A stretch of 64,000 bases of DNA from Streptomyces sp. Ru62 (GTDB taxonomy: Bacteria > Actinomycetota > Actinomycetes > Streptomycetales > Streptomycetaceae), in assembly GCF_002920615.1 (NCBI RefSeq), contig NZ_PQSU01000002.1:124001-188000 (forward strand), given 5' to 3'. The translations under genes were made by a program, and so were the position numbers. The notes beneath the pieces are model-generated. The model was not told where the DNA came from. It saw nothing but the letters and a program-made list of their open reading frames with translations, and did no database searches. This document shows, piece by piece, positions 35,801 to 42,831 of this stretch; positions within the stretch are counted from its first letter, which is position 1, and each line of letters begins with the position of its first letter.

Positions 35801-35956
35801 GCGGGCGAGCACGTGGGGAGTGGACTCTTCGCTGACCTCCGCATCCACCGCCCTCCAGCCGGCTGCTCCCAACTGCTGCAAGTGGTCTTGCAGTCGACGG
35901 GTGACCAGCTCCTCGTACACCCCTGCCACCGGCTGCGCCTGCTCTGACTGTGTCAC
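32813..35956 (-). CDS. SauUSI-type PLD nuclease / SF2 helicase / DUF3427 protein (type IV restriction)
   Basis: 1047-aa ATP-dependent restriction-type enzyme. The N-terminal third holds a single phospholipase-D nuclease site (RLHAKAWLF, His221 and Lys223; GSSNLSKSAL). The middle is a superfamily 2 helicase: Walker A ATGTGKT (Lys355), DEFH box (445-448), LTATPER and QQLGRGLRR. The last 350 residues are DUF3427. This order matches Staphylococcus SauUSI, which cuts 5-methylcytosine DNA. GTG start with GAGGGGG upstream. Its base composition is less GC-rich than its neighbours, suggesting transfer. It is divergent from an SRA-HNH gene. Confidence 0.88.
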   Translation of the reverse strand: MTQSEQAQPVAGVYEELVTRRLQDHLQQLGAAGWRAVDAEVSEESTPHVLARHIGEAVRIRLSQLPHDKQVNAANAILRSLISHTPDPDVGEVVDAIADGPRQLLALAEQEAPGVYAMRPLTPLSETALITNAPNDPSLGTELRAELATADRIDLLCAFVKWYGIRVLEDSLHAAKERHVPIRVITTTYMGATDRFALDRLVREFGAEVKVNYEIRSTRLHAKAWLFRRKTGFDTAYVGSSNLSKSALLDGLEWNVRLASVATPKVLEKFEATFDAYWADAAFETYDPDRDGERLTEALAHAGGTGKPGELKISLSGLEVHPLPHQKDMLERLRVERDLRDHHRNLLVAATGTGKTVMAALDYRNLRNAVDGRLPRLLFVAHRKEILKQSLRTYREVLNDASFGELLFNGQEPRDWTHVFASVQSLNLRRLEQLAPDHFDIIVIDEFHHATADTYRRVLDHFQPAELLGLTATPERMDGRNVQDEFFGGRIAAELRLWEALENDLLCPFHYFGLPDGTDLTTVSWRSGSYEREQLGSLYTGDHARARIVIKQVQDKISNPAAMRALGFCVTKAHARFMAECFRQAGFQAAHLDSESAPDARERTLEDLRAGRTQVIFSVDLFNEGLDIPDVDTLLLLRPTGSATVFLQQLGRGLRRTPHKPVLTVLDFIGQHRAEFRFEEQFRALTNLSRNRLVDNIERDFPQLPSGCQIILEGKSKDLVLDNIRTQLKATVTTLAKEVRDYSTPTLAEYLRESRREIHELYKSDSSWTKVLRRAGQNTESAPPGEEDLLKRVHAFLHVDDPDRARAYHRLLRDDAPDYDSLSPADQMYARMLFFNLWDKAGGFSSYQDGLQSLRDQHAFRSELREVLSYVIDRTDHYPITLEGPLSHLPLKIHSAYNRSEALAALGVARLGGQMPGVFSQGVTWVENIATDALLITLEKNERDFSPNVRYKDYAISPTRFHWESQNSTSESSATGQRYQQHAERGSHVLLFLRRYKETSIRKAAPWMFLGPASYAGHSGSKPMAIMWDLHHELPADVWTYSSIAAG

Positions 35957-36024
35957 GCCCGCCCCCTCGGTTCCTCGCGGTATGACCAGTTGTAACAGGG
36001 CACACTGACAGCCCGTGTCTTCGT

Positions 36025-36039
36025 CAGATTGCGAATCTG
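36025..36039. promoter_or_regulatory. 15-bp palindrome in shared restriction-gene control region
   Basis: CAGATT-GCG-AATCTG lies in the 113-bp gap between the divergent helicase and SRA-HNH genes, 31 bp upstream of the latter. It could be a common operator; the binding protein is unknown. Confidence 0.45.
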
Positions 36040-36069
36040 GAGTGACACAAGTGATCGATTTCGTTCAGT

Positions 36070-37116
36070 ATGGCGCCCGTGGGAGAACAAAGGATCGGTC
36101 ACATTGAGGGCATCGCTCCAGGCGCGGAGTTCCACCGACGGCGGCAGGTGAAGCGCAACAACCTGCACAGCGACACGGTCAGGGGCATCTCAACACTCGT
36201 AGACAAGGACGGCACTCGGGTCGCGGACGCCATCGTCCTGCACGGGGGATATGAGGACGATCACGATGACTGGGACAGCATCCGCTACACGGGAGCCTCA
36301 CCGGACGTGGACAAGTACAAGGTCAAGGGAGTGCCAAGGCTCCGGCGTAGCCAGTCCTGGGACTATGCGGACAATGCAGCCTTGAAGCGAAGTTACGAAC
36401 GCGGCCATCCCGTGCGGGTCATCCGTGGTTGGAGGGGGGATAAGCGGTACTCGCCGATCGACTGTTACAGGTATGACGGCCTGTACCTGGTCACGGACAT
36501 CCGTACCGCCATCGCACGGTCGCCGGCGCCCGACGGTACGCCTGTCGAGATCTGTCAGTTCGATCTGAAGCGTCTTCCTGAACATAGTCAAGATCCGACC
36601 TCCCTGGAGCGGCAGATCGCCGACTTGCTGGAACGGCAGGAGCAGGTGGCCGAGGAAGACGGGGACGACGGAGGTTCCGAGGAGGAGGTCGAGGACGCCG
36701 AGGAGGAGCCGCCCTCCGGCGAGAAGTTCCCTGAGGCGCGGGCTGCCCACGTGCAGCGCCTGGTTCGGGACGATGCAGTGATACGGAACGTGAAAAGGCT
36801 GCATGACGGAGAGTGCCAAATGTGCGGCCTTCGCCTGCTGGGCCCGGACGGCAAGTCGTACAGCGAAGGCGCCCACATCCGACCTCTGGGCAAGCCGCAT
36901 AGGGGCCCTGACGTCGAACCGAACGTCCTTTGCCTCTGCCCGAACTGTCACGTCCGACTAGACATAGGCGCCATCGTCATAGAGGACGACTGGTCGATTG
37001 TCGTACGGGCAGGCGCTTTCGGCGTGGACGTTCGGCCGAAGCTCAAGCGGCACCGGAAGCACAAGATCCACCCGGATTATGTCCGCTACCACCGCGAGTG
37101 GTGGTTGAGCCGCTAG
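36070..37116 (+). CDS. SRA(YDG)-HNH modification-dependent endonuclease
   Basis: 348 aa. The N-terminal 170 residues are an SRA/YDG domain: VDKDGTRVADAIVLHGGYEDD, quoted as GTRVADAIVLHGGYEDD, then GVPRLRRSQ and the namesake RYDGLYLV. A very acidic linker (EEEVEDAEEEPPSGE) joins it to an HNH nuclease with CQMCGLRL, EGAHIRPLG, PNVLCLCPNCHVRLD. Actinobacterial SRA-HNH proteins such as Sco5333 act on 5-methylcytosine DNA. No ribosome site is evident at the ATG. Its stop overlaps that of the convergent SEC-C gene. Confidence 0.9.
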   Translation: MAPVGEQRIGHIEGIAPGAEFHRRRQVKRNNLHSDTVRGISTLVDKDGTRVADAIVLHGGYEDDHDDWDSIRYTGASPDVDKYKVKGVPRLRRSQSWDYADNAALKRSYERGHPVRVIRGWRGDKRYSPIDCYRYDGLYLVTDIRTAIARSPAPDGTPVEICQFDLKRLPEHSQDPTSLERQIADLLERQEQVAEEDGDDGGSEEEVEDAEEEPPSGEKFPEARAAHVQRLVRDDAVIRNVKRLHDGECQMCGLRLLGPDGKSYSEGAHIRPLGKPHRGPDVEPNVLCLCPNCHVRLDIGAIVIEDDWSIVVRAGAFGVDVRPKLKRHRKHKIHPDYVRYHREWWLSR

Positions 37117-38129
37117 TCCACTCCGTGACACTCCTGGTACGCCCCACCCGACCCACACCAGCAGAAAGCCCCCCGCCCCGGCGGCCAAGCCACCGCCCGC
37201 CCCCGTGCGGCCAGCGTCGTCGCGTACTGGGGCAGTAGCGTGGCGTCAGCCGGGGACGACCCCTCCGACGCCGCGAACGCCTCGTACGACGGGACCGTGC
37301 CCGTGACGATGCCGAGGTTGGCCGTGCCCGAGGCGGACAGTTCGCGCAGCGAGGACTCTATGGTCGACAAGTGGTCGGTGTGGGAGGGGTACTCGGAGGA
37401 GAGGGTCGGGTACGCCGAGAGGAGTTCGGAGAGTTCCGGGGCCGGCCAGTGGAGGACCGCGACCGGGAACGGGCGGGAGAGGGCCTCGCGGTAGGCGCCC
37501 AGTTCGGCGCGGAGGCGGGAGATCTCCGCCGTCAGTTCCGCCGGGTTGTCCGAGCCCAGGGACCACACGCGTTTGGGGTCGTGGAGTTCGTCCAGGGAGA
37601 CCGGGGACGTGTGCAGGGTGTCCGCGAGGGTGTCCCGGTCGTCGTGCGGCAGGCCCAGCATGCGGCGGACGCGGTGGCGGCCGTAGAGCAGGGGGTGGGT
37701 GGCGGGAGGGGGTTCCTCCGACGCGTCCGGCAGCAGGAGGTCGGTGGCCTCGGTGAACGTCTTCGCCGCCGCCTCCAGTTCGTCGTGGGACTCCAGGGCC
37801 TCCGCCACGATCACCCATGGGGCCGGGTCGCGGGGCGCCGTCGTGCGGATGCCCTCGATGATCGCCCTCGCCTCGGCCTCGTGGCCGTACTCCCACAGGT
37901 TCGACGCCTTCAGGGCGCGGACCAGGGCGGGGTTGTCCAGCCCGTCGGCGGACGACAGCAGGCGGTCGTAGAGCGTGGTCGCCGCGGGGCGGTCGCCGGA
38001 CAGCTCCAGGTGGGCCGCCGCCCGCAGGAGGAGGGTCTCGGCGTCCTCGGGGTACAGGCCGGCGGTCCGCTCCAGGCGTGCCGCTTCGGCGGTGTGGTCG
38101 ACGTTCTCGGCAGGCGTGTCGGGGCGCAT
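37113..38129 (-). CDS. TPR-like protein with C-terminal SEC-C zinc motif
   Basis: 338-aa soluble protein. Residues 10-130 form TPR-like helical repeats (AARLERTAGLYPEDAETLLL, AEARAIIEGIRTTAPRDPAP, HDELEAAAKTFTEATDLL). A middle region is unassigned. The C-terminus FCWCGSGGAYQECHG is a SEC-C motif (C-x-C-x8-C-H), which binds zinc and mediates protein contacts in SecA and many other proteins. The role is unknown. GTG just upstream of the ATG is an alternative start. Confidence 0.82.
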   Translation of the reverse strand: MRPDTPAENVDHTAEAARLERTAGLYPEDAETLLLRAAAHLELSGDRPAATTLYDRLLSSADGLDNPALVRALKASNLWEYGHEAEARAIIEGIRTTAPRDPAPWVIVAEALESHDELEAAAKTFTEATDLLLPDASEEPPPATHPLLYGRHRVRRMLGLPHDDRDTLADTLHTSPVSLDELHDPKRVWSLGSDNPAELTAEISRLRAELGAYREALSRPFPVAVLHWPAPELSELLSAYPTLSSEYPSHTDHLSTIESSLRELSASGTANLGIVTGTVPSYEAFAASEGSSPADATLLPQYATTLAARGRAVAWPPGRGAFCWCGSGGAYQECHGVD

Positions 38130-38253
38130 GGGGGACACCGTACTGCCGGGGCGTGACAAAAGTGAGGCGCGGAGGGCCGCCGGGGAGGGGGGCTGTCCCA
38201 CCGGTACGCAGATCTGGATATCTTCTGTCCCGACATCTACCCGCGGAGTCGGC

Positions 38254-39279
38254 ATGCAGAAGGCTGGTGTGCTGGTCGAGGACGATCGTCCGGCCGGCGT
38301 CGGGGAGGAGGCGGACGCCCCCGCGCCGCCCCGGTACTGGCCGGTCCTGCTCGTCGGTGCCGCCGTCGTGCCCGGCAGCGCGCTCTTCCTGCTCGGACGC
38401 TGGGGCGACGCCCCGGCCGTGCAGGCCTGGCGGACCGTGTGCCTGGCCGTCACCGTGCAGGCCCTGCCCTTCCTGCTGCTCGGCACGGCCCTGTCCGGCG
38501 CCATCAACGCCTTCGTGCCGGAGGGCGTGTTCAACAGGATCCTGCCCCGGCGGCCCGCGCTCGCCGTGCCCGTGGCCGGGGTCGCGGGGGTGGTCCTGCC
38601 GGGGTGCGAGTGCGCCTCCGTGCCCGTGGCCAACAGCCTCATCAGCCGCGGGGTCACCCCGGCCGCCGCCTTCGCGTTCCTGCTCTCCGCGCCCGCCGTC
38701 AACCCCGTCGTGCTCACCGCCACCGCCATCGCGTTCCCCGGGAACCCCGCCATGGTGCTCGCCCGGTTGCTCGCCTCCCTCGCCACCGCCGTCGTCATGG
38801 GGTGGCTGTGGCTCCGCTTCGGGCGGGCCGAGTGGCTGCGGCCCGTCGTACGGCACACCGGGCACCAGCACGGGCACAGCCGGTGGGACGAGTTCCGGCG
38901 CGGGTTCCAGCACGACTTCCTGCACGCCGGCGGGTTCCTGGTGCTCGGCGCCATGGCCGCGGCCACCTTCAACGTGGCCGTCCCGCGCTCCGTGCTCGAC
39001 ACCTTCGCCGCCGCGCCCTGGCTCTCCGTGCTCTTCCTGGCCGGGCTCGCCGTGCTGCTCGCGGTGTGCTCCGAGGCCGACGCCTTCCTGGCCGCCTCGC
39101 TGAGCGGGTTCCCGCCGGTCGCGCGGCTGGCGTTCATGGTGGTGGGGCCCATGGTCGACCTGAAGCTCATCGCCCTCCAGGCGGGGACCTTCGGGCGGGC
39201 CTTCGCGGTACGGTTCTCCGCCGCGACCGTCGTCGTCGCCGTCCTGTGCAGCGCGCTGATCGGAGGGGTGCTGCTGTGA
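38254..39279 (+). CDS. UPF0718/ArsP-type permease
   Basis: 341-aa membrane protein with about eight helices in two inverted halves. Each half carries the family motif: GVVLPGCECASVPVANSLISRG (quoted as LPGCECASVPVANSLI) in the first and VCSEADAFLAASL in the second. The Cys-x-Cys is also the hallmark of this permease family (YraQ/ArsP_1). A His-rich loop (RHTGHQHGHSRW) hints at metal. It pairs with a TIGR03943 gene overlapping by 4 bp; such pairs are often metal-regulated. CGGAG precedes the ATG. Confidence 0.88.
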   Translation: MQKAGVLVEDDRPAGVGEEADAPAPPRYWPVLLVGAAVVPGSALFLLGRWGDAPAVQAWRTVCLAVTVQALPFLLLGTALSGAINAFVPEGVFNRILPRRPALAVPVAGVAGVVLPGCECASVPVANSLISRGVTPAAAFAFLLSAPAVNPVVLTATAIAFPGNPAMVLARLLASLATAVVMGWLWLRFGRAEWLRPVVRHTGHQHGHSRWDEFRRGFQHDFLHAGGFLVLGAMAAATFNVAVPRSVLDTFAAAPWLSVLFLAGLAVLLAVCSEADAFLAASLSGFPPVARLAFMVVGPMVDLKLIALQAGTFGRAFAVRFSAATVVVAVLCSALIGGVLL

Positions 39280-40028
39280 GCCGGTCGGCGAGAGGGGCCG
39301 GTGGAGGGTCTGTGAAGCGGTCGCTCCAGGCGGGGCTGCTCGTCCTCTGCGGGCTCGGGCTGCTGCACGTCTCCCTCTTCACCGACCTCTGCCTGCGGTA
39401 CGTCAAGGAGGGCATGCGGCTCCCGCTCATCGCCTCCGGCGCCGTACTGCTCCTGCTCGGCATCGCGAGCGCCGTCCTCGACAGGGGAGCGGAGAGGGGG
39501 GAGCACCACGGCCACTCCGGCGTTCCCCGCGTCTCCTGGCTGCTCCTCCTCCCCGCGCTCAGCCTGCTCTTCTACGCCCCGCCCGCCCTCGGCGCCTACA
39601 CCGCCGCCCGGCAGCCGGCGAAGGCCGTCGTCCACGACAGCGACTTCGATCCGTTGCCGCGCACCTCGCCGCTGCCCATGACGCTCTCCGACTTCACCGG
39701 CCGGGTGCGGCAGGATCGGGGGCAGGCCATCAAGGGGCGCACCGTCCTGATGACCGGGTTCGTCACCCCGGGGGACGGCGGAAGCTGGGAGCTGACCCGG
39801 ATCATCCTCAACTGCTGCGCCGCGGACGCCCAGTCGGTGAAGGTACGGGTCTACGGCGGGCCCGCCATGCCCGCCGACACGTGGGTGACGGTCACCGGGA
39901 CCTGGCACCCGGGCGGAACCCTGGGCACCGGCTCCGCGGCGGTCGCGCTGGACGCCCGTACGGTCACGAAGGTCCCCCGGCCGTCGAACGGCTACCAGGA
40001 CGCCCTGCCCCTGGAATCCCTGGAATGA
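39276..40028 (+). CDS. TIGR03943/DUF1980 family permease-associated protein
   Basis: 250 aa. Two N-terminal helices and a third near residue 85 (WLLLLPALSLLFYAPPAL) anchor an external domain with an OB-like fold: TVLMTGFVTPGDGGSWELTR, quoted from VLMTGFVTPGDGG, and the conserved ILNCCAADAQSVKV. This is the standard partner of the YraQ-type permease, equivalent to B. subtilis YcgQ beside YcgR. GTG start overlapping the permease stop, with GGAGGGG seven bases upstream; a later GTG (39312) is less well spaced. Confidence 0.88.
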   Translation: MSRSARGAGGGSVKRSLQAGLLVLCGLGLLHVSLFTDLCLRYVKEGMRLPLIASGAVLLLLGIASAVLDRGAERGEHHGHSGVPRVSWLLLLPALSLLFYAPPALGAYTAARQPAKAVVHDSDFDPLPRTSPLPMTLSDFTGRVRQDRGQAIKGRTVLMTGFVTPGDGGSWELTRIILNCCAADAQSVKVRVYGGPAMPADTWVTVTGTWHPGGTLGTGSAAVALDARTVTKVPRPSNGYQDALPLESLE

Positions 40029-40152
40029 CGATCGCCTGCTCCGGTGGATCCCGTCACACGGTGACACGGGTCTGCGCGGCGACGATCACCCGGTGTCGAT
40101 GAGGCCGAGTGAGCCGGGCGCGCCCGAGCGCACCCTCCACGGCGGTTGACGC

Positions 40153-40232
40153 CGGTTACGCCGGGCCACGCCTCCTCAGGCCCGACTCACGTCGGTTACG
40201 CCGGGCCACGCCCCTCACGCCCGGCTCGCGCC
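40153..40232. repeat. two 40-bp direct repeats after the MFS gene
   Basis: Two copies with a 40-bp period begin CGGTTACGCCGGGCCACGCC, and a partial third copy lies to the left. They end four bases from the MFS stop codon and contain GC-rich self-complementary parts. Confidence 0.7.
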
Positions 40233-40235
40233 GAT

Positions 40236-41642
40236 TCACGCCCGCTCCCGCAGCGCCAGCACGCTCACCGCGCCCGCCACCGCCAGCCCCGCCGACACCA
40301 GCAGGGCGATGTTCGTGCCCCGGGCCAGGCTGCCGCCCGACGTGGCGATGGCGATGGTCAGGGCCACACCGGCGCAGGAGCCGATGTAGCGGAAGGTCTG
40401 CTGGGCGCCGGAGCCCATCGCGGCCCGCTGCGGCGGCACCGAGTCGACGGCGAGCAGCGGCAGCGCGCCGTTGAGCAGGCCGCTGCCGACGCCGCCGACG
40501 ATCAGGCCGGGCAGCAGCCGGGTCCAGGAGCCGGAGCCGACGGCGCCGAGCATCGTGACCATGGCGATCGTGTGCAGGCCGAAGCCCAGGGCGAGCTGGG
40601 TGCGGGCGGCGACGCGGCCGGCCAGGTGCTTGACCTGGAGGGCGACGACGAAGCTCAGGCCGGACCAGAGCAGGAACAGTCCGGCCGTGGCCAGGGGGGA
40701 GAGCCCGAGCGACTGCTGGAGCAGCGCCGGCAGGAAGCTGAACAGGCCGATCACGGCCAGCCCGGTGAACAGACCGCCCGCCGACGAGGCCAGGAAAGGG
40801 GCGTGCCGCAGCAGTCCGAGGTCGATCATCGGGGTACGGGTCCGGCGCTCCACCGCGACGAACACGGCGACCAGGGCGACGGCCGCCGCGAACAGCAGCC
40901 CGACCGGTGCGCGCAGCCAGCCGTCGCGGCCCAGCGTCAGGGCCGCGACCAGGGACACCAGCGCCAGACCGAAGGTGAGCGCGCCGAGGGCGTCCGGCCG
41001 GCCGCCGCGCGGGGCGCGTGACTCGGCCAGTGCCCGGGTGCCGAGCGCGGCCACGACGAGGGCGGCGGCGCCCAGCACGCCGTAGGCCACCCGCCAGGTC
41101 GGCAGCGCGCCCGCGAGCAGCGGGCCCGCGGCGATGCCGCCGCTGACGAAGGCGCCCCACACCCCGGTGGCGTGCAGCCGGCCGCGCGGGCTGGGGAAGG
41201 CGTGCACGATCAGGCCGAGGGCGCTGGCCAGCAGGGCCGCGCTGGCCGCGCCCTGGGCGACGCGGGCCAGGGTGAACTGCCAGGTCGACGTGGTGAAGGC
41301 GCCGAGGGCGGTGGTGAGGCCGAGGGCCAGGGTGCCGGCGAGGAAGATCCGGCGGCGGCCGTAGTCGTCGGCGAGGCTGCCGGCCACCAGGAGGAGGGCG
41401 GCGAGGCCGAGGGGGGCGCCGTTGAGCAGCCAGGCCTGGGCGGACAGCGGGGTGTGCAGGGCGGCCGCGGTGTCCGGCAGCGTGACCATCGGGGCCGTGT
41501 ACGTCATGAGGGCGACGGCGGTGGCCGCGCTGGTCAGGGCGAGCGTGGCGCGGGGGCGTGCGGGGGTGTCCCGGGGACTGGTCCGGCGCAGGGAGGCGGG
41601 GGAGGTGGCGGAGTCGAGCCGGGGCATGGCCTGTCCTGTCAT
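40236..41642 (-). CDS. MFS drug/metabolite exporter (DHA2-like)
   Basis: 468-aa major facilitator with about 14 hydrophobic segments. It has GSLADDYGRRRIFLAG (loop 2-3), the antiporter-type helix 5 ALPTWRVAYGVLGA region, and VSGGIAAGPLLAGAL (motif C of exporters: G-x8-G-x3-G-P). It is divergent from an HxlR regulator and probably controlled by it, which suggests a toxic substrate. I place the start at the ATG downstream of the operator; another ATG five codons later is also possible, while the upstream frame covers operator DNA. Confidence 0.88.
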   Translation of the reverse strand: MTGQAMPRLDSATSPASLRRTSPRDTPARPRATLALTSAATAVALMTYTAPMVTLPDTAAALHTPLSAQAWLLNGAPLGLAALLLVAGSLADDYGRRRIFLAGTLALGLTTALGAFTTSTWQFTLARVAQGAASAALLASALGLIVHAFPSPRGRLHATGVWGAFVSGGIAAGPLLAGALPTWRVAYGVLGAAALVVAALGTRALAESRAPRGGRPDALGALTFGLALVSLVAALTLGRDGWLRAPVGLLFAAAVALVAVFVAVERRTRTPMIDLGLLRHAPFLASSAGGLFTGLAVIGLFSFLPALLQQSLGLSPLATAGLFLLWSGLSFVVALQVKHLAGRVAARTQLALGFGLHTIAMVTMLGAVGSGSWTRLLPGLIVGGVGSGLLNGALPLLAVDSVPPQRAAMGSGAQQTFRYIGSCAGVALTIAIATSGGSLARGTNIALLVSAGLAVAGAVSVLALRERA

Positions 41643-41665
41643 GAGGTCGTCGGGTCCGGTCGTCA

Positions 41666-41682
41666 GGTTCGGTCGTTGAACC
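41666..41682. promoter_or_regulatory. HxlR operator candidate, copy 1
   Basis: GGTTCGGTCGTTGAACC is a 17-bp imperfect palindrome (GGTTC-N7-GAACC) in the leader of the MFS gene. Confidence 0.7.
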
Positions 41683-41711
41683 GACCCCGTGTGCGCCACC
41701 GTAGCACTGTA

Positions 41712-41728
41712 GGTTCGTTCAATGAACC
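41712..41728. promoter_or_regulatory. HxlR operator candidate, copy 2
   Basis: GGTTCGTTCAATGAACC repeats the same palindrome 46 bp to the right and overlaps the -35 region expected for the HxlR gene, whose -10 candidate TACAGT is at 41746-41751. Confidence 0.7.
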
Positions 41729-41758
41729 CACTCCCGGCCGGTGGTTACAGTGGAGGGC

Positions 41759-42298
41759 ATGGCACTGGGCAAGGACTACGTGACGCAGGAGTGCTCGATC
41801 GCCCGCGCGCTGGAGGTCGTGGGCGAGCGGTGGACGCTGCTCGTCGTCCGCGACGCGATCTACGGCGTCCGGCGCTACAACGACTTCCTCGTCCACCTCG
41901 GCATCCCGCGCGCCGTCCTCTCGGCCCGGCTCCGCACGCTCACCGAGGAGGGGATCCTCGCCAAGCGCCGGTACCAGGAGAGCCCGCCCCGGGACGAGTA
42001 CGTCGTCACCGAGCGTGGAGCCGCCCTGTGGCCCGTGCTGCGCGCCCTCAGCCACTGGGGGCGCGAGCACGTCGACGCGCACCGGCTGCGCTCCTTCGTG
42101 CACGCGGACTGCGGCGGGGAGGTCGAGCCGTACGGAAAGTGCGCGGCGTGCGGAACTCTCGTGCCGGTCGCGGACGTTGTCATGGTGCCGGGGCCGGAAC
42201 TCGACTCCGCGCCGGCGGACCCGGTCAGCAGGGCGCTGCTGCGGCCCAAGCGGCTGCTGGAGCCCCTGGAGACCGAGTCGCCGCAACCGGCGCACTGA
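41759..42298 (+). CDS. HxlR-family transcriptional regulator
   Basis: 179 aa. The winged-helix domain is HxlR-type: CSIARALEVVGERWTLLVVRDA (quoted as ALEVVGERWTLLVVRDA), RRYNDFLVHLGIPRAVLSAR and DEYVVTERGAALWPVLRAL. A C-terminal extension carries three or four Cys (HADCGG, GKCAACG), possibly a zinc or redox site. It is divergent from the MFS exporter with two palindromic operators between, so it probably represses the exporter and itself. TACAGT lies 7 nt before this ATG; a GTG 18 bp upstream is an alternative. Confidence 0.9.
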   Translation: MALGKDYVTQECSIARALEVVGERWTLLVVRDAIYGVRRYNDFLVHLGIPRAVLSARLRTLTEEGILAKRRYQESPPRDEYVVTERGAALWPVLRALSHWGREHVDAHRLRSFVHADCGGEVEPYGKCAACGTLVPVADVVMVPGPELDSAPADPVSRALLRPKRLLEPLETESPQPAH

Positions 42299-42342
42299 CG
42301 AGCGGTGCCCGGAAGACGAGTGGTGCGAAGGGGGGAGTGCTG

Positions 42343-42666
42343 ATGTCCGGCCGTGTCGCCGCCGCGCGTCCCCTCGCCCTCCTGCTGCTCCTCGCCCAAC
42401 TGCTGCTGCTCCAGGCCGCGCTGCTCGGCACCGGCGGCCTCACCACCGCCGTCGCCCTCGCCGCGACCGCCACCGCGGCCGCCACGCTCGCCGCCTGCGC
42501 CCTGCTGGCCGCGCGCAGCGTGCCCGCCGTACCGCCCACGCGCGTCCGCACGGCGATACGCGACCGGGCCCGCCGTACGGCCTTCCTGTCCCAGCGCGAT
42601 CCCGACGCGCCCGGCCGGCGGCGGCCCAGAGCTCCCGGACACACCCGTCCGGCGACCGCCGCGTAG
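42343..42666 (+). CDS. DUF6412-type small membrane protein
   Basis: 107 aa: two adjacent hydrophobic helices (PLALLLLLAQLLLLQAALL and VALAATATAAATLAACALLA) and an Arg/Pro-rich cytoplasmic tail (RARRTAFLSQRDPDAPGRRR). Small proteins of this kind are regularly found before the second YidC in Streptomyces. GGGGGAG precedes the ATG. A role assisting the insertase is inferred from linkage only. Confidence 0.75.
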   Translation: MSGRVAAARPLALLLLLAQLLLLQAALLGTGGLTTAVALAATATAAATLAACALLAARSVPAVPPTRVRTAIRDRARRTAFLSQRDPDAPGRRRPRAPGHTRPATAA

Positions 42667-42831
42667 GGCACGTCCGCACACACGTCAGCGCGTGACCCCG
42701 CGCGGGTCGTCCTGCCGATCTCCCCACCGGACCGGCTGTCTCCGGTCCCTCATGACCCGTAGCTCCCGGTCCCTCATGGCCGGCTGCTCCCGGTCGCTCC
42801 CGGCACGACGAGACCCCCGGAGGGCTCACCC

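Noticed and set aside
40153..40232. CRISPR array
   Set aside because: Only two 40-bp copies with no unique spacers; no cas gene in the window.
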